A stretch of 64,000 nt of DNA from Burkholderia multivorans ATCC BAA-247 (GTDB lineage Bacteria; Pseudomonadota; Gammaproteobacteria; Burkholderiales; Burkholderiaceae). A program made the position numbers and the translations under genes. A model generated the notes under the pieces. It had not been told where the DNA came from, did no database searches, and was given only the letters and a program-made list of their open reading frames with translations. This document shows positions 45,992 to 54,188 of this stretch, piece by piece (position 1 is the stretch's first letter; each line of letters starts with the position of its first letter). The DNA lies in contig NZ_CP009832.1 in assembly GCF_000959525.1 (NCBI RefSeq), positions 310,001 to 374,000 of the forward strand, written 5' to 3'.

Positions 45992-46025
45992 AATCGTTCG
46001 CGACGACGGCGACCGGCGCGAACGA

Positions 46026-46071
46026 TTTTTATCCGGGTGATATTGACATCCGATTTATACCCGGATAAAAA
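46026..46071 (+). promoter_or_regulatory. 13-bp inverted repeat enclosing the DUF2239 promoter
   Basis: TTTTTATCCGGGT (46026-46038) and ACCCGGATAAAAA (46059-46071) are perfect inverted copies 20 bp apart. Between them lies consensus TTGACA (46043-46048); 17 bp on, TAAAAA (46066-46071) serves as -10 and overlaps the right arm. A protein bound to both arms would block RNA polymerase. The alternative is a 5' hairpin, but the transcript would begin downstream of the right arm. Confidence 0.7.
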
Positions 46072-46107
46072 TGTCGCTACTCCGATTTTGCATCCAAGGC
46101 GACCGCG

Positions 46108-46743
46108 ATGACTGCGACTTCGTTTCTCCCTTCCTATACCGCGTTCGACGGCCATCGCCGCATCGCGTCGGGCCCGCTCGCGACGGTGGCGGTCGCGGTC
46201 AAGCGCATCGCCGGCGACGGCATGGCCGGCACGGTCCTGATCTTCGACGATGCGACGGGGCGCTCGATCGACCTCGACCTGCGCGGCACGGCCGACGAAG
46301 TGCGCGCGCGTCATGCGCCGCCGGCGCGCGATGCCGCGCACGACGCAGGCATCGCCCGCGATCCTGTCGGCGCGGCCGAACAACGCGGCCGCGGCCGGCC
46401 GAAGCTCGGCGTCGTATCGCGCGAGGTCACGCTGCTGCCGCGCCATTGGGACTGGCTCGCCGCGCAGCCGGGCGGTGCATCGGTCGCGCTGCGCAAGCTC
46501 GTCGAAGACGCGCGCCGCACGCATGCGGCCGCCGACCGGCGGCGCGACGCGCAGGCGCGCGCCTATCACTTCATGTCGGCGCTGGCCGGCGATCTGCCCG
46601 GTTTCGAGGAAGCGGCGCGCATGCTGTATGCGAACGATCTCGCGCGGATGGCCGAACTGATCGCCGGCTGGCCGGAGGATGTGCGCGACCACGCGCTCGC
46701 GCTGGCGCGCGGCGAGCTGCCGCCGTCGACGGAAACGTGCTGA
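46108..46743 (+). CDS. DUF2239 family protein
   Basis: A 211-residue soluble protein recognised as DUF2239. Visible conserved parts are SYTAFDGHRRIASGPLATVA at the start, VLIFDDATGRSIDLDLRG, a central GRGRPKLGVVSREVTLLPRHWDWL that resembles the repressor-like ribbon-helix context seen in short regulators, and AYHFMSALAGDLPGFEEAARMLY near the end. The function is not known. It could be DNA-binding and control its own promoter, which lies inside a perfect inverted repeat; that is inference. ATG 46108 with a weak AAGGCGACCGCG ribosome site. Confidence 0.8.
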   Translation: MTATSFLPSYTAFDGHRRIASGPLATVAVAVKRIAGDGMAGTVLIFDDATGRSIDLDLRGTADEVRARHAPPARDAAHDAGIARDPVGAAEQRGRGRPKLGVVSREVTLLPRHWDWLAAQPGGASVALRKLVEDARRTHAAADRRRDAQARAYHFMSALAGDLPGFEEAARMLYANDLARMAELIAGWPEDVRDHALALARGELPPSTETC

Positions 46744-46759
46744 GCGCGCGCGCCGTGCA

Positions 46760-47926
46760 TCACCGCGCGCGCAACGCATCGACGATGTTCAGCCGCGCGG
46801 CGCGCAGCGCCGGCAGGAAGCCGCCGACGAGCCCCATCACGAGCGAGAACAGCAGCGTCTTGACGACGATCGCCGGCGTCAGCACGAAGCGGAACGACAG
46901 GTCCGAGAAGGTCTGGAAGTTGGTCGTCGAGAACGAGGCGAACTGCATCAGCGACGCGCAGGCGAGCCCCGCGACGCCGCCGACGAAGCCGAGCAGCAGC
47001 GCTTCGAGCAGGAACGCCGCGAGCACGTTCGCGCGCTTGAAGCCGAGCGCGCGCAGCGTGCCGATCTCGGCGGTGCGGTTCGCGACCGACGCATACATCG
47101 TGATCGTCGCGCCGATCATCGCGGCGATCGAGAAGATCGTCGACAGCGTGATTCCGAGGATGTTGATGAAGGTCGACAGCGCCTTCGACTGATCGCCGTA
47201 GAACGTCTGCTCGCGCTTGGCTTCGTCGGTCAGCCGCGGATCGACGTCGATGTCGGCCTTGAAGCGCGCGAAGCCGTCGGCGCTCGGAATGCGCAGCACC
47301 ATCGACGAATAGCTGGTGCGCCGGAACGACTGCATCAACTGATCGACGTCGCCCCAGATTTCCGAATCGAAGCCGCTGCCGCCCGCGTCGAACGCGCCGA
47401 CGATGGTCCAGTCGCGCTGCGCGAAATGCAGGCGGTCGCCGAGCTGCGTGTCGCTGAAGCCTTTCGCGACCGCGCTGCCGACGATGATTTCCGACGAGCC
47501 CGGCGCGAACATGCGGCCCGCCTTGAGTTGCACGCGCGGGCGCAGCGCGAGCCCGGCCGGCGACACGCCGCGGATCACGACGTTCGACGGCTTGCCGGTC
47601 GACGTCTTTACGAGCGAGATCAGCACGACGGCTTCCTTCGACACGAGCGGCCGGCCGTCGGCGCCGAGCGCGACGGCCGGATGCATCTCGAGCGCGTTCG
47701 CCTGCTGATGATCGATCGCGCTCTGGATTTCGGTCTCCGCGCCCTTGCGGATCACGACGACGTTGTCGGGCTCGCCGGTCGACACGAGCGTCTGCGTGAG
47801 CCCGGCGTCGAGCATCAGCACGGTCGCGAACACGAAGATCACGAGCGCCATCCCGCCGGCGGTCAGCGCGGTGGTGAGGCGGCGCGCCCACAGGTTGCGC
47901 GCGATGTAGGTGAGCGGGATCGCCAT
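46760..47926 (-). CDS. FtsX/MacB-like ABC permease (second subunit)
   Basis: A 388-residue permease with the MacB/FtsX topology: helix 1 (~15-38), a large periplasmic domain (~40-265) and three C-terminal helices in an FtsX domain with TAEIGTLRALGFKRANVLAAFLLEALLLG. It lacks an ABC domain; the ATPase is the separate gene at 49113. Such exporters transmit force across the membrane to move lipoproteins, peptides or drugs. It ends the four-gene unit adaptor-ATPase-permease-permease and converges with the DUF2239 gene 16 bp away. Confidence 0.9.
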   Translation of the reverse strand: MAIPLTYIARNLWARRLTTALTAGGMALVIFVFATVLMLDAGLTQTLVSTGEPDNVVVIRKGAETEIQSAIDHQQANALEMHPAVALGADGRPLVSKEAVVLISLVKTSTGKPSNVVIRGVSPAGLALRPRVQLKAGRMFAPGSSEIIVGSAVAKGFSDTQLGDRLHFAQRDWTIVGAFDAGGSGFDSEIWGDVDQLMQSFRRTSYSSMVLRIPSADGFARFKADIDVDPRLTDEAKREQTFYGDQSKALSTFINILGITLSTIFSIAAMIGATITMYASVANRTAEIGTLRALGFKRANVLAAFLLEALLLGFVGGVAGLACASLMQFASFSTTNFQTFSDLSFRFVLTPAIVVKTLLFSLVMGLVGGFLPALRAARLNIVDALRAR

Positions 47927-47936
47927 GCCGCGCCCG

Positions 47937-49091
47937 TCAGCCGATCGCCCGCAGGCCTTCGACGACGCGCACGCGCGCGGCCTGCCAGGCGGGCACCAGC
48001 GCGGCCGCCACGCCGACCGCGACCGAGCAGGCGGCCTGGAGCGCGAGCGTGCGCGCGGACACGTGGAACACCGGGAAGATCCCGCCGGCCGCCTGCTTGA
48101 ACAGGCTCGCGGCCGGCGGCGTCGCGAGCATGCCGAGGCTGCCGCCGATTGCCGCGATCACGGCCGATTCGCCGAACACGAGCAGCGCGAGGAAGCCGGG
48201 CCCGAAGCCGAGCGCCTTCAGCGTTGCGTATTCGGCCGTGCGCTCGCGCGCGCTCATCGCCATCGCGTTCGCCATCACGGCCATGATGATCAGGATCACG
48301 ACGTAGGACACCAGCCGGATCGCCGCGATGATCTGGTTCGACATCGCGACGAAGCCGAGCTGGAACGCCTGCTCGGTTTCGGTCAGCGTTTCGGCGAGCG
48401 AGTTGCGGAACGTCGCGTCGACGTTGCGCGCGATCGCCGCGCCGTCGTCCGGGTTCGCGACGCCGAGCACGAACACGCCGACCTGATCGGCCTGCTTCGG
48501 CGTGCGCTGGCGGACCGTTTCATTGAGATAGTCCCAGTGGAACACCAATTGCCGCGTGATCGTCGATTCGTCGCGCCCGTCGAGGATGCCGCGCACGACG
48601 AAATCCCACGTGCCCGGATAGATCGTGCCCTTCAGCGGGATCACGTCGCCGACCTTGAAGCCGAACTGCGTCGCGAGCTGCCGCCCGACGAGACAGCCGC
48701 GGCGGTCGCGCGCATAGTCGGCGCGCTGCTGCGCCGGCACGATGAACTCGGGATACAGATCGAGATAGTTGTCCGACACCGCGAAGCTGGCGAAGAAATT
48801 CTTCGGATCGCGGTAGATGCCGCCGAACCAGTTCGAGCGGACGATCGCCGTCACGCCGTCGACACCGCGGATCCGGTTCTCGTAGCTGACCGGCAGCGGA
48901 AACACGAGCGAGATCGCGTTGCGCGTGACGAGCCGGCCGCTCGACGCGGCGGCCGCGCCCGCGTACCACGCGTCGACGACCGTATGCAGCAGCCCGAATG
49001 CGAGCACCGCGATGGTCAGGCCGAGCACGGTCAGCAGCGTGCGCAGCCGGTGCCGCAACGCGTTGCGCGCGATCAGCTTCAGCACGAACAT
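47937..49091 (-). CDS. FtsX/MacB-like ABC permease (first subunit)
   Basis: A 384-residue permease paralogous in plan to its neighbour: helix 1 (~17-37, [21 protein letters not shown]), a periplasmic domain, then FtsX helices with [20 protein letters not shown] and [15 protein letters not shown]. It starts at 49091, 21 bp from the end of the ATPase gene, and ends 10 bp before the second permease. Two different half-permeases per ATPase indicate a heterodimeric channel. Substrate unknown. Confidence 0.9.
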   Translation of the reverse strand: MFVLKLIARNALRHRLRTLLTVLGLTIAVLAFGLLHTVVDAWYAGAAAASSGRLVTRNAISLVFPLPVSYENRIRGVDGVTAIVRSNWFGGIYRDPKNFFASFAVSDNYLDLYPEFIVPAQQRADYARDRRGCLVGRQLATQFGFKVGDVIPLKGTIYPGTWDFVVRGILDGRDESTITRQLVFHWDYLNETVRQRTPKQADQVGVFVLGVANPDDGAAIARNVDATFRNSLAETLTETEQAFQLGFVAMSNQIIAAIRLVSYVVILIIMAVMANAMAMSARERTAEYATLKALGFGPGFLALLVFGESAVIAAIGGSLGMLATPPAASLFKQAAGGIFPVFHVSARTLALQAACSVAVGVAAALVPAWQAARVRVVEGLRAIG

Positions 49092-49112
49092 CGCGCGCGC
49101 CGGGGCGAACGG

Positions 49113-49811
49113 TCAGCGGGCATGCCCATCGATCAGCTCCCCTTTTTCGAGATGCACGAGCGATTTCGCGGCCGCGGCCGCATGCGCGTCGTGCGTGACC
49201 ATGATGATCGTCTTGCCGAGTTCGGCGTTCAGCCGCTGCAGCATCGCGAGCACGTCGGTGGCCGAGGCGCGGTCAAGATCGCCGGTCGGCTCGTCGGCGA
49301 CGATCAGCGCGGGATCGGTGATCAGCGCGCGCGCGATCGCGACGCGCTGCTGCTGGCCGCCCGACAGCTCGGACGGATAGTGCGCGGTCCGCTCGCCGAG
49401 ATTCACCATGTCGAGCACGAGTTCGACGCGCTCGCGCCGTTCGCGGCGCGACAGCGGCGTCAGCATCAGCGGCAGCTCGACGTTCTCGAACGCGGTCAGC
49501 ACCGGCATCAGGTTGTAGAACTGGAAGATGAAGCCGACGTTCGCCGCGCGCCATTCGGCGAGCTGCGCTTCCGCGAGCTGCGTGATGTCGAGCCCGCCGA
49601 CGCGCAGTTCGCCGGCATCCGGCCGGTCGATGCCGGCCACGAGATTGAGCAGCGTGCTCTTGCCGGAGCCGGACGGTCCCATCAGCGCGACGAAGTCGCC
49701 TTCGCCGATGTCGAGCGTGATGTCGGTCAGCACGGGCACGATCTGGCTGCCGCGCCGGTACGACTTCGCGACGTGGCGGATCTCGACGAGGGGCGGCGGT
49801 GCGGCGCTCAC
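49113..49811 (-). CDS. ABC transporter ATPase, LolD/MacB type
   Basis: A 232-residue nucleotide-binding subunit: Walker [18 protein letters not shown] loop [12 protein letters not shown], signature [15 protein letters not shown], Walker [13 protein letters not shown] and H-loop VTHDAHAA. The sequence group is that of LolD/MacB/FtsE, matching its FtsX-type permease partners. It begins 1-2 bp after the adaptor gene stop, so the export complex subunits are made together. Confidence 0.95.
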   Translation of the reverse strand: MSAAPPPLVEIRHVAKSYRRGSQIVPVLTDITLDIGEGDFVALMGPSGSGKSTLLNLVAGIDRPDAGELRVGGLDITQLAEAQLAEWRAANVGFIFQFYNLMPVLTAFENVELPLMLTPLSRRERRERVELVLDMVNLGERTAHYPSELSGGQQQRVAIARALITDPALIVADEPTGDLDRASATDVLAMLQRLNAELGKTIIMVTHDAHAAAAAKSLVHLEKGELIDGHAR

Positions 49812-49812
49812 G

Positions 49813-51015
49813 CTACTTCTTCGCGACGGTCACTTTCGCGCCGTCCTTCAGCGCCGCGCCGGGCGCGAGCACGACCGTGTCGCCGGGCTTCACGCCGCGC
49901 ACCGCGACCAGCTCGCCGATGCGCGCGCCGCGCGCGACGGGCACCGCGTGCACGGTGTCGTCCTGCAGCGCGAACACGACCGGCCGGCCGTCGCGCTCGA
50001 CGACGGCGCTCGCCTGCACGGCCGTCACCGGCTGGCGGTCCTGCGCCGAGACGGGCTTCGACAGGAACGCGATCTTCGCGCTCATGTCGGGCAGCACGCG
50101 GTCGTCGCGATCGACAAAGCGCACCTTCACGAGCACGGTCGCCTTCGAGCGGTCGACGGTCGGCACGATCCGCGACACGCGGCCCGCGAAGCGCATGTCG
50201 GGCAGCGCGTCGAGCTGGATTTCGCACGGCTGCCCGGCGCGGATCTTCGCGATGTTCGATTCGGCGACGTCGGCCTCGACTTCGAGCGTATCCATGTCGG
50301 CGATCGTCACCACCGCACCCTTGCTGTCCGATGCGGACGAGAACGGCGTGATGTTGTCGCCGACGTTCGCGTGCTTCGCCAGCACGATCCCGTCGAACGG
50401 CGCGCGGATCACCGTCTGGTCGACGGCGACCTGCGCGGCGCGGGCATTCGCTTCGGCCGACGCGACGGCGGCCTCGCCGCTGTTCACCGACGCGCGCGCC
50501 TTGTTGACGCGCGCGGTGTCGGTGTCGAGCTGCGCAGCCGGCACGGCGCCGCGCGGCGCGAGCGCCGCGGTGCGGCGCAGCGCGATCTCGGCATCCTTCA
50601 GCTCGGCCTGCTGCACGCCGAGGTTCGCGCGTGCCACCTTCACCTGGGCAAGCGCCTGCGCGAGCGACGCTTCGACGTCGCGGCTTTCGAGCCGCGCAAT
50701 GATTTCGTCCTTCTTCACGCGCGTGCCCTCGAGCACGCCGAGCCACTCGACGCGTCCCTGGCCCTTCGATGCGACGGCTGCCTTGCGCTGCGGAACCACG
50801 TAGCCGGTCGCGTTCAGTTGCGTGTCGTTCTGATAGGGATACGCGGACGTGACGGCCGTCGTGTCGACGGTCGGCCGGCGTGTGACGGCGAGGCCTATGG
50901 CGAGCGCGACGAGGGCGAGCGCGGCGGCCGCCGCATAGCGAACCCAGCGTCGCCGGCGCGGCGCTGCGATCGGGCCTCGGTCGATCTTCAGCTTGTCCAG
51001 ATTGTGATCGGGCAA
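49813..51015 (-). CDS. Periplasmic adaptor (HlyD/MacA-like) subunit
   Basis: A 400-residue membrane fusion protein. N-terminal cytoplasmic tail of ~25 residues, one membrane helix (YAAAAALALVALAIGLAV), then barrel, lipoyl half (GQGRVEWLGVLEGTRVKKDEIIARLES), a coiled-coil hairpin of alanine-rich heptads (~115-190), the second lipoyl half (IRAPFDGIVLAKHANVGD) and a beta-barrel with RPVVFALQDDTVHAVPV. The start is a TTG at 51015 behind AGAGGCACCC; reading further upstream enters arginine-rich noise. First gene of the exporter unit. No TolC-like gene is adjacent. Confidence 0.9.
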   Translation of the reverse strand: MPDHNLDKLKIDRGPIAAPRRRRWVRYAAAAALALVALAIGLAVTRRPTVDTTAVTSAYPYQNDTQLNATGYVVPQRKAAVASKGQGRVEWLGVLEGTRVKKDEIIARLESRDVEASLAQALAQVKVARANLGVQQAELKDAEIALRRTAALAPRGAVPAAQLDTDTARVNKARASVNSGEAAVASAEANARAAQVAVDQTVIRAPFDGIVLAKHANVGDNITPFSSASDSKGAVVTIADMDTLEVEADVAESNIAKIRAGQPCEIQLDALPDMRFAGRVSRIVPTVDRSKATVLVKVRFVDRDDRVLPDMSAKIAFLSKPVSAQDRQPVTAVQASAVVERDGRPVVFALQDDTVHAVPVARGARIGELVAVRGVKPGDTVVLAPGAALKDGAKVTVAKK

Positions 51016-51355
51016 TTGGGTGCCTCTTGGCGGCCGTCTCGGGGCCGCGGTCCGGTGCCGGGAGCGTGTCCGGGAAAGGGACGGAAGGTCGCTCAGTATA
51101 GCGTCGCCGCGAACGGTCGGCGCACCGGTTCGCCGGCATGCGGATGGCGGTCGCGCGTGCGCCCCCGGGAAAACCCGGTAAACGCCGCGCACGTGTCAAC
51201 TGGCCGCGAAGCCGGTGCGTTATCGAGCCAGTGCGTCAGGATTCCAGCGCGGCGGAACGGTGCAAGCCGGCCGGCGTGACTGACGCTCCGATGCGGATGC
51301 CTCGCATCTTTTCGTACCGGCACGTTTGAATTTTTTCTCCGCTAAAGGAAGAACA
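51016..51355. other. Gap between adaptor gene and small secreted protein gene
   Basis: This 340-bp stretch carries the divergent promoters of both genes. No gene, clear -10/-35 pair or repeat is recognised. The 30 bases before the small gene are T- and A-rich (GAATTTTTTC). Confidence 0.4.
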
Positions 51356-51589
51356 ATGAAGAAGACGCTCGCTTCGATCATGACCGCAGCATTCGCTCTC
51401 GCATCGGTTTCGGCATTCGCACAGGCTTCGGCGCCGGCCGCCGACACGTCGGCTTCGGCTCCGGCACCGGCCAAGAAGGATCACAGCAAGCCGAAGCACC
51501 AGCTGAAGCGCCACGGTTCGGCAAAGGGCAAGGCGAAGGCCGCAGCGGCTTCGGCAGCCGGCACGAACGACGCAGGCACGCAGAACTAA
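51356..51589 (+). CDS. Small exported lysine/alanine-rich protein
   Basis: A 77-residue protein: a clear signal peptide (MKKTLASIMTAAFALASVSAFA, shown in sense only) with cleavage after AFA near residue 22-23, and a mature ~54-residue chain of alanine, lysine, serine and histidine (KKDHSKPKHQLKRHGSAKGK). No cysteine or known domain. It resembles acid-shock-like or periplasmic basic peptides; function unknown. Good ribosome site AAAGGAAG at ATG 51356. Strong terminator after it marks a real monocistronic unit. Confidence 0.8.
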   Translation: MKKTLASIMTAAFALASVSAFAQASAPAADTSASAPAPAKKDHSKPKHQLKRHGSAKGKAKAAAASAAGTNDAGTQN

Positions 51590-51630
51590 GCACGCGGTGC
51601 AGGCCGGCCCGGCCGGCCAGCCCGTCGCGA

Positions 51631-51666
51631 AACCCCGTTTGCTTCGGCATACGGGGTTTTGTTTTT
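51631..51666 (+). terminator. Rho-independent terminator of the small secreted protein gene
   Basis: AACCCCGT / ACGGGGTT outer stem, inner GC pairs and a TTCG tetraloop, then TTTTGTTTTTTT. It abuts the stop codon of the convergent Mut7-C gene. Confidence 0.9.
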
Positions 51667-52407
51667 TTAGCCCCCGCTCGCGGCGGGCTGCGCGCGCATC
51701 GCCTCGACGAGCGCCTGCATGCGCCGCCAGTGCGAGCCTTCCCAGAACACGCGCCGGCACACGTCGCACGCGGCGAAGCGCCGGTGCCGCTGCCGCACGC
51801 CGGGCGGCACGCGCGGCGCGGCCGCCGCGGCATCGAGCGCATGCAGCGGCGCGTTGCAGCGCAGGCAGAGCCGGAACGGCTGCATGTGCGGCGCGAGATC
51901 GAGCCGCGCGAACAGCTCGCGCAACTGCTCGGCCGGCTGCTGCGCATGGACGTAGCAGCCGCGCACGATCGCGCGGCGCTTCAGCAGCTCGCGGTCGCGC
52001 GTCAGCACGATGCGGCCCTCGCGCTCGGCGAGCGCCGCGATCTCGTCGTCGCGGAAGTGGTTGTCGTAGCGCGTGTCGAAACCGGCGAGCCGCAGCAGTT
52101 GCGCGAGCCCGCCGAGATGGGCGTCGGCGACGAAGCGCCACGCGTCGGGCGGCGGCGCGCTCGCGGCGCCGCCTGCGCGCTCCGGGTACACGTCGATGCG
52201 GTCGCCGTCGTCGACGCGCCGCTCGAGCGCGGCCGCCGCACCGTTGACCGACAGCCGGCCGATTTCCGTGTGCGGGATGCCGAGCGCCTCGATCGCATGC
52301 TTGACGGTCGCGTCGCGCGCGCACGCATGCGCGAACGCGCGCTCGCGCTGCTCGCGCGCGAGAAACGCGTTCAGTTCGCCGTGGAAGCGGAAGGTCGCGG
52401 TCGCCAT
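51667..52407 (-). CDS. Mut7-C RNase domain protein with ubiquitin-like N-terminus
   Basis: A 246-residue two-domain protein. Residues ~3-80 (FRFHGELNAFLARE, SVNGAAAALERRVDDGDRIDVYP) match the Mut7-C ubiquitin/ThiS-like domain; residues ~90-240 match Mut7-C, a PIN-like nuclease fold with RFVADAHLGGLAQLLRLAGFDTRYDN, GRIVLTRDRELLKR, and a zinc ribbon formed by LCLRCNAPL and CDVCRRVFW. RNase activity is predicted for the family, not proved here. ATG 52407. Converges with the small secreted gene; diverges from the dehydrogenase gene. Confidence 0.88.
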   Translation of the reverse strand: MATATFRFHGELNAFLAREQRERAFAHACARDATVKHAIEALGIPHTEIGRLSVNGAAAALERRVDDGDRIDVYPERAGGAASAPPPDAWRFVADAHLGGLAQLLRLAGFDTRYDNHFRDDEIAALAEREGRIVLTRDRELLKRRAIVRGCYVHAQQPAEQLRELFARLDLAPHMQPFRLCLRCNAPLHALDAAAAAPRVPPGVRQRHRRFAACDVCRRVFWEGSHWRRMQALVEAMRAQPAASGG

Positions 52408-52528
52408 CCGCGCAGTATCGCATCGCGAGCCGCGCGGCGTGCGGCGTGCGCCGTCAGGCCTGAGGCGTGCGCTGCGCGTTGCACGCATCTGTGTTTAACT
52501 CGCGGCTTGACGATCGAAGGAGCGGGCA

Positions 52529-53398
52529 ATGGATCTCGGATTTATCGGGCTGGGCGAAATGGGGCAGGCAATCGCGACGAACCTGCTGAAGGCCGGACAT
52601 ACGGTGCGCGTGTGGAACCGCTCGCGCGATCGCGCGGCGCCGCTGGCGGAGCTCGGCGCCCGGATCGTCGATGCGCCGGCCGACGCGTTTCGCGGCGACG
52701 CGGTGTTTTCGATGCTGGCCGACGACGCCGCCGCGCGCGCCGTGTTCGACGACGCGCTGCTTGCGCAGGCGCCGCGCGGCTTGATCCACGTGAACATGGC
52801 GACGATATCGGTCGCGCTCGCGGAATCGCTCGCGCACGCGCATGCGTCGCGCGGCCTGCAGTACGTCGCCGCGCCGGTGATGGGCCGGCCCGACGTCGCG
52901 GCCGCCGGCCGCCTGACGATCATGGCCGGCGGCCCGGCCGAGGCGATCGACCGCGTGCAGCCGCTGTTCGATGCGATCGGCCAGAAGACCTGGCGTTTCG
53001 GGTCGCTGCCGCAGCACGCGAACGTCGCGAAGATCGCGGCGAACTTCACGCTCGCCTCGGCGATCGAGACGCTCGGCGAGGCGTCGGCGCTGCTCGGCGC
53101 GCACGGCGTCGCGATGCGCGACTTCCTCGACGTGATCACGCACAGCGTGTTTCCGGGGCCGGTCTACGAAGGCTACGGCGCGATGATCGCCGAACGCCGC
53201 TACGAGCCCGCGCGCTTCAAGGCGCGGCTCGGGCTGAAGGACGTGCGGCTCGCGCTCGAAGCCGGCGACGCGGCGTCGGTGCCGCTGCCGGTCGCGAGCG
53301 TCGTGCGCGACAGCCTGCTCGACGTGCTCGCGCACGGCGGCGGCGATCTCGACTTCGCCGCGCTCGGCGACGCGGCACTGCGCCGCGCGGCCCGTTGA
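52529..53398 (+). CDS. 3-hydroxyisobutyrate dehydrogenase family oxidoreductase
   Basis: A 289-residue beta-hydroxyacid dehydrogenase. N-terminal Rossmann motif GFIGLGEMGQAIATNLLKAGH followed by VWNRSRD, whose Asn-Arg-Ser suggests NADP(H). The substrate signature appears as VAAPVMGRPDVAAAGRLTIMAGG, and the catalytic lysine lies in HANVAKIAANFTL. The family reduces succinic semialdehyde, glyoxylate or oxidises hydroxyisobutyrate; the exact substrate cannot be told. ATG 52529 follows GAAGGAGCGGGCA. Confidence 0.92.
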   Translation: MDLGFIGLGEMGQAIATNLLKAGHTVRVWNRSRDRAAPLAELGARIVDAPADAFRGDAVFSMLADDAAARAVFDDALLAQAPRGLIHVNMATISVALAESLAHAHASRGLQYVAAPVMGRPDVAAAGRLTIMAGGPAEAIDRVQPLFDAIGQKTWRFGSLPQHANVAKIAANFTLASAIETLGEASALLGAHGVAMRDFLDVITHSVFPGPVYEGYGAMIAERRYEPARFKARLGLKDVRLALEAGDAASVPLPVASVVRDSLLDVLAHGGGDLDFAALGDAALRRAAR

Positions 53399-53474
53399 GG
53401 GCGCGCGCGACAGCGGCGTCGCGCGCACGGCATAATCGACGTTTCGTTTTGACGACTTCACGCAGAGGCGCGCA

Positions 53475-54113
53475 ATGAACCTGCATACCTGGTGGCTTTT
53501 CGTGGCGACGGTGTTCGTCGTGTCGGCGATTCCCGGACCGAACATGCTGCTGGTGATGACGCACGGTGCGCGCCACGGCCTGCGGCGCTCGGCGGCGACG
53601 ATGGCCGGCTGTCTGAGCGCGCTCGTGCTGATGCTGTCGGTGTCGGCAGCGGGCCTCGGCGTGTTCCTCGAGGCGTGGCCCGCGATGTTCAACGCGCTGC
53701 GCTTCGCGGGCGCCGCCTATCTGATCTACCTCGGCGTGAAGGCGTGGCGCGCAAGCGCCGACGACGTGCCGGCCGCCGATGCCGAGCCCGCGCTGCGCCA
53801 TGCGGCCAATGCGTCGCGCTGGGCGCTGTTCCGCAACGGCTTCCTGGTGGCGGGCAGCAACCCGAAGGCGATCCTGTTCGCGGCCGCGCTGCTGCCGCAG
53901 TTCATCAACGCGGCCGAGCCGACGCTGCCGCAGTTCGGCATCCTCGTCGTCACGTTCGCGGTGATCGAGGTCAGCTGGTATCTCGTCTATGCGTCGTTCG
54001 GCACGCGCATCGGCGCGACGCTGAAAAGCCGCAGCGTCGCGAAGATCTTCAACCGGCTGACGGGCGGACTGTTCGTCGGCTTCGGCGCGATGATGGCGCT
54101 GGTCCGTCACTGA
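53475..54113 (+). CDS. LysE family amino acid exporter (RhtB-like)
   Basis: A 212-residue membrane exporter with about six helices. The family start WWLFVATVFVVSAIPGPNMLLVMTHGARHGLRR (in parts) and the LRFAGAAYLIYLGVKAWR helix are typical of LysE/RhtB. FRNGFLVAGSNPKAILFAAALLPQF marks the second repeat. It removes excess amino acids or homoserine lactone-like compounds. ATG 53475. A hairpin terminator lies about 37 bp downstream; it is co-directional with the dehydrogenase gene at 76 bp. Confidence 0.93.
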   Translation: MNLHTWWLFVATVFVVSAIPGPNMLLVMTHGARHGLRRSAATMAGCLSALVLMLSVSAAGLGVFLEAWPAMFNALRFAGAAYLIYLGVKAWRASADDVPAADAEPALRHAANASRWALFRNGFLVAGSNPKAILFAAALLPQFINAAEPTLPQFGILVVTFAVIEVSWYLVYASFGTRIGATLKSRSVAKIFNRLTGGLFVGFGAMMALVRH

Positions 54114-54150
54114 TTCGCGCCGCCGCCGCGCGCCGAACGCCCCACACCGG

Positions 54151-54188
54151 ACGCCCCGTGCCTCGCCAGAGGGCGGGGCGTTCGTCTT
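54151..54188. terminator. Hairpin terminator between LysE and MFS genes
   Basis: ACGCCCCG / CGGGGCGT outer stem with CCTC/GAGG inner stem and TCGTCTTT following. It serves the + strand gene; a bidirectional role is possible because the MFS gene converges here. Confidence 0.55.

Noticed and set aside
51667-52407. Toxin-antitoxin system based on the PIN-like domain
   Set aside because: Mut7-C proteins with the ubiquitin-like domain are not known toxins, and no small antitoxin gene is adjacent.
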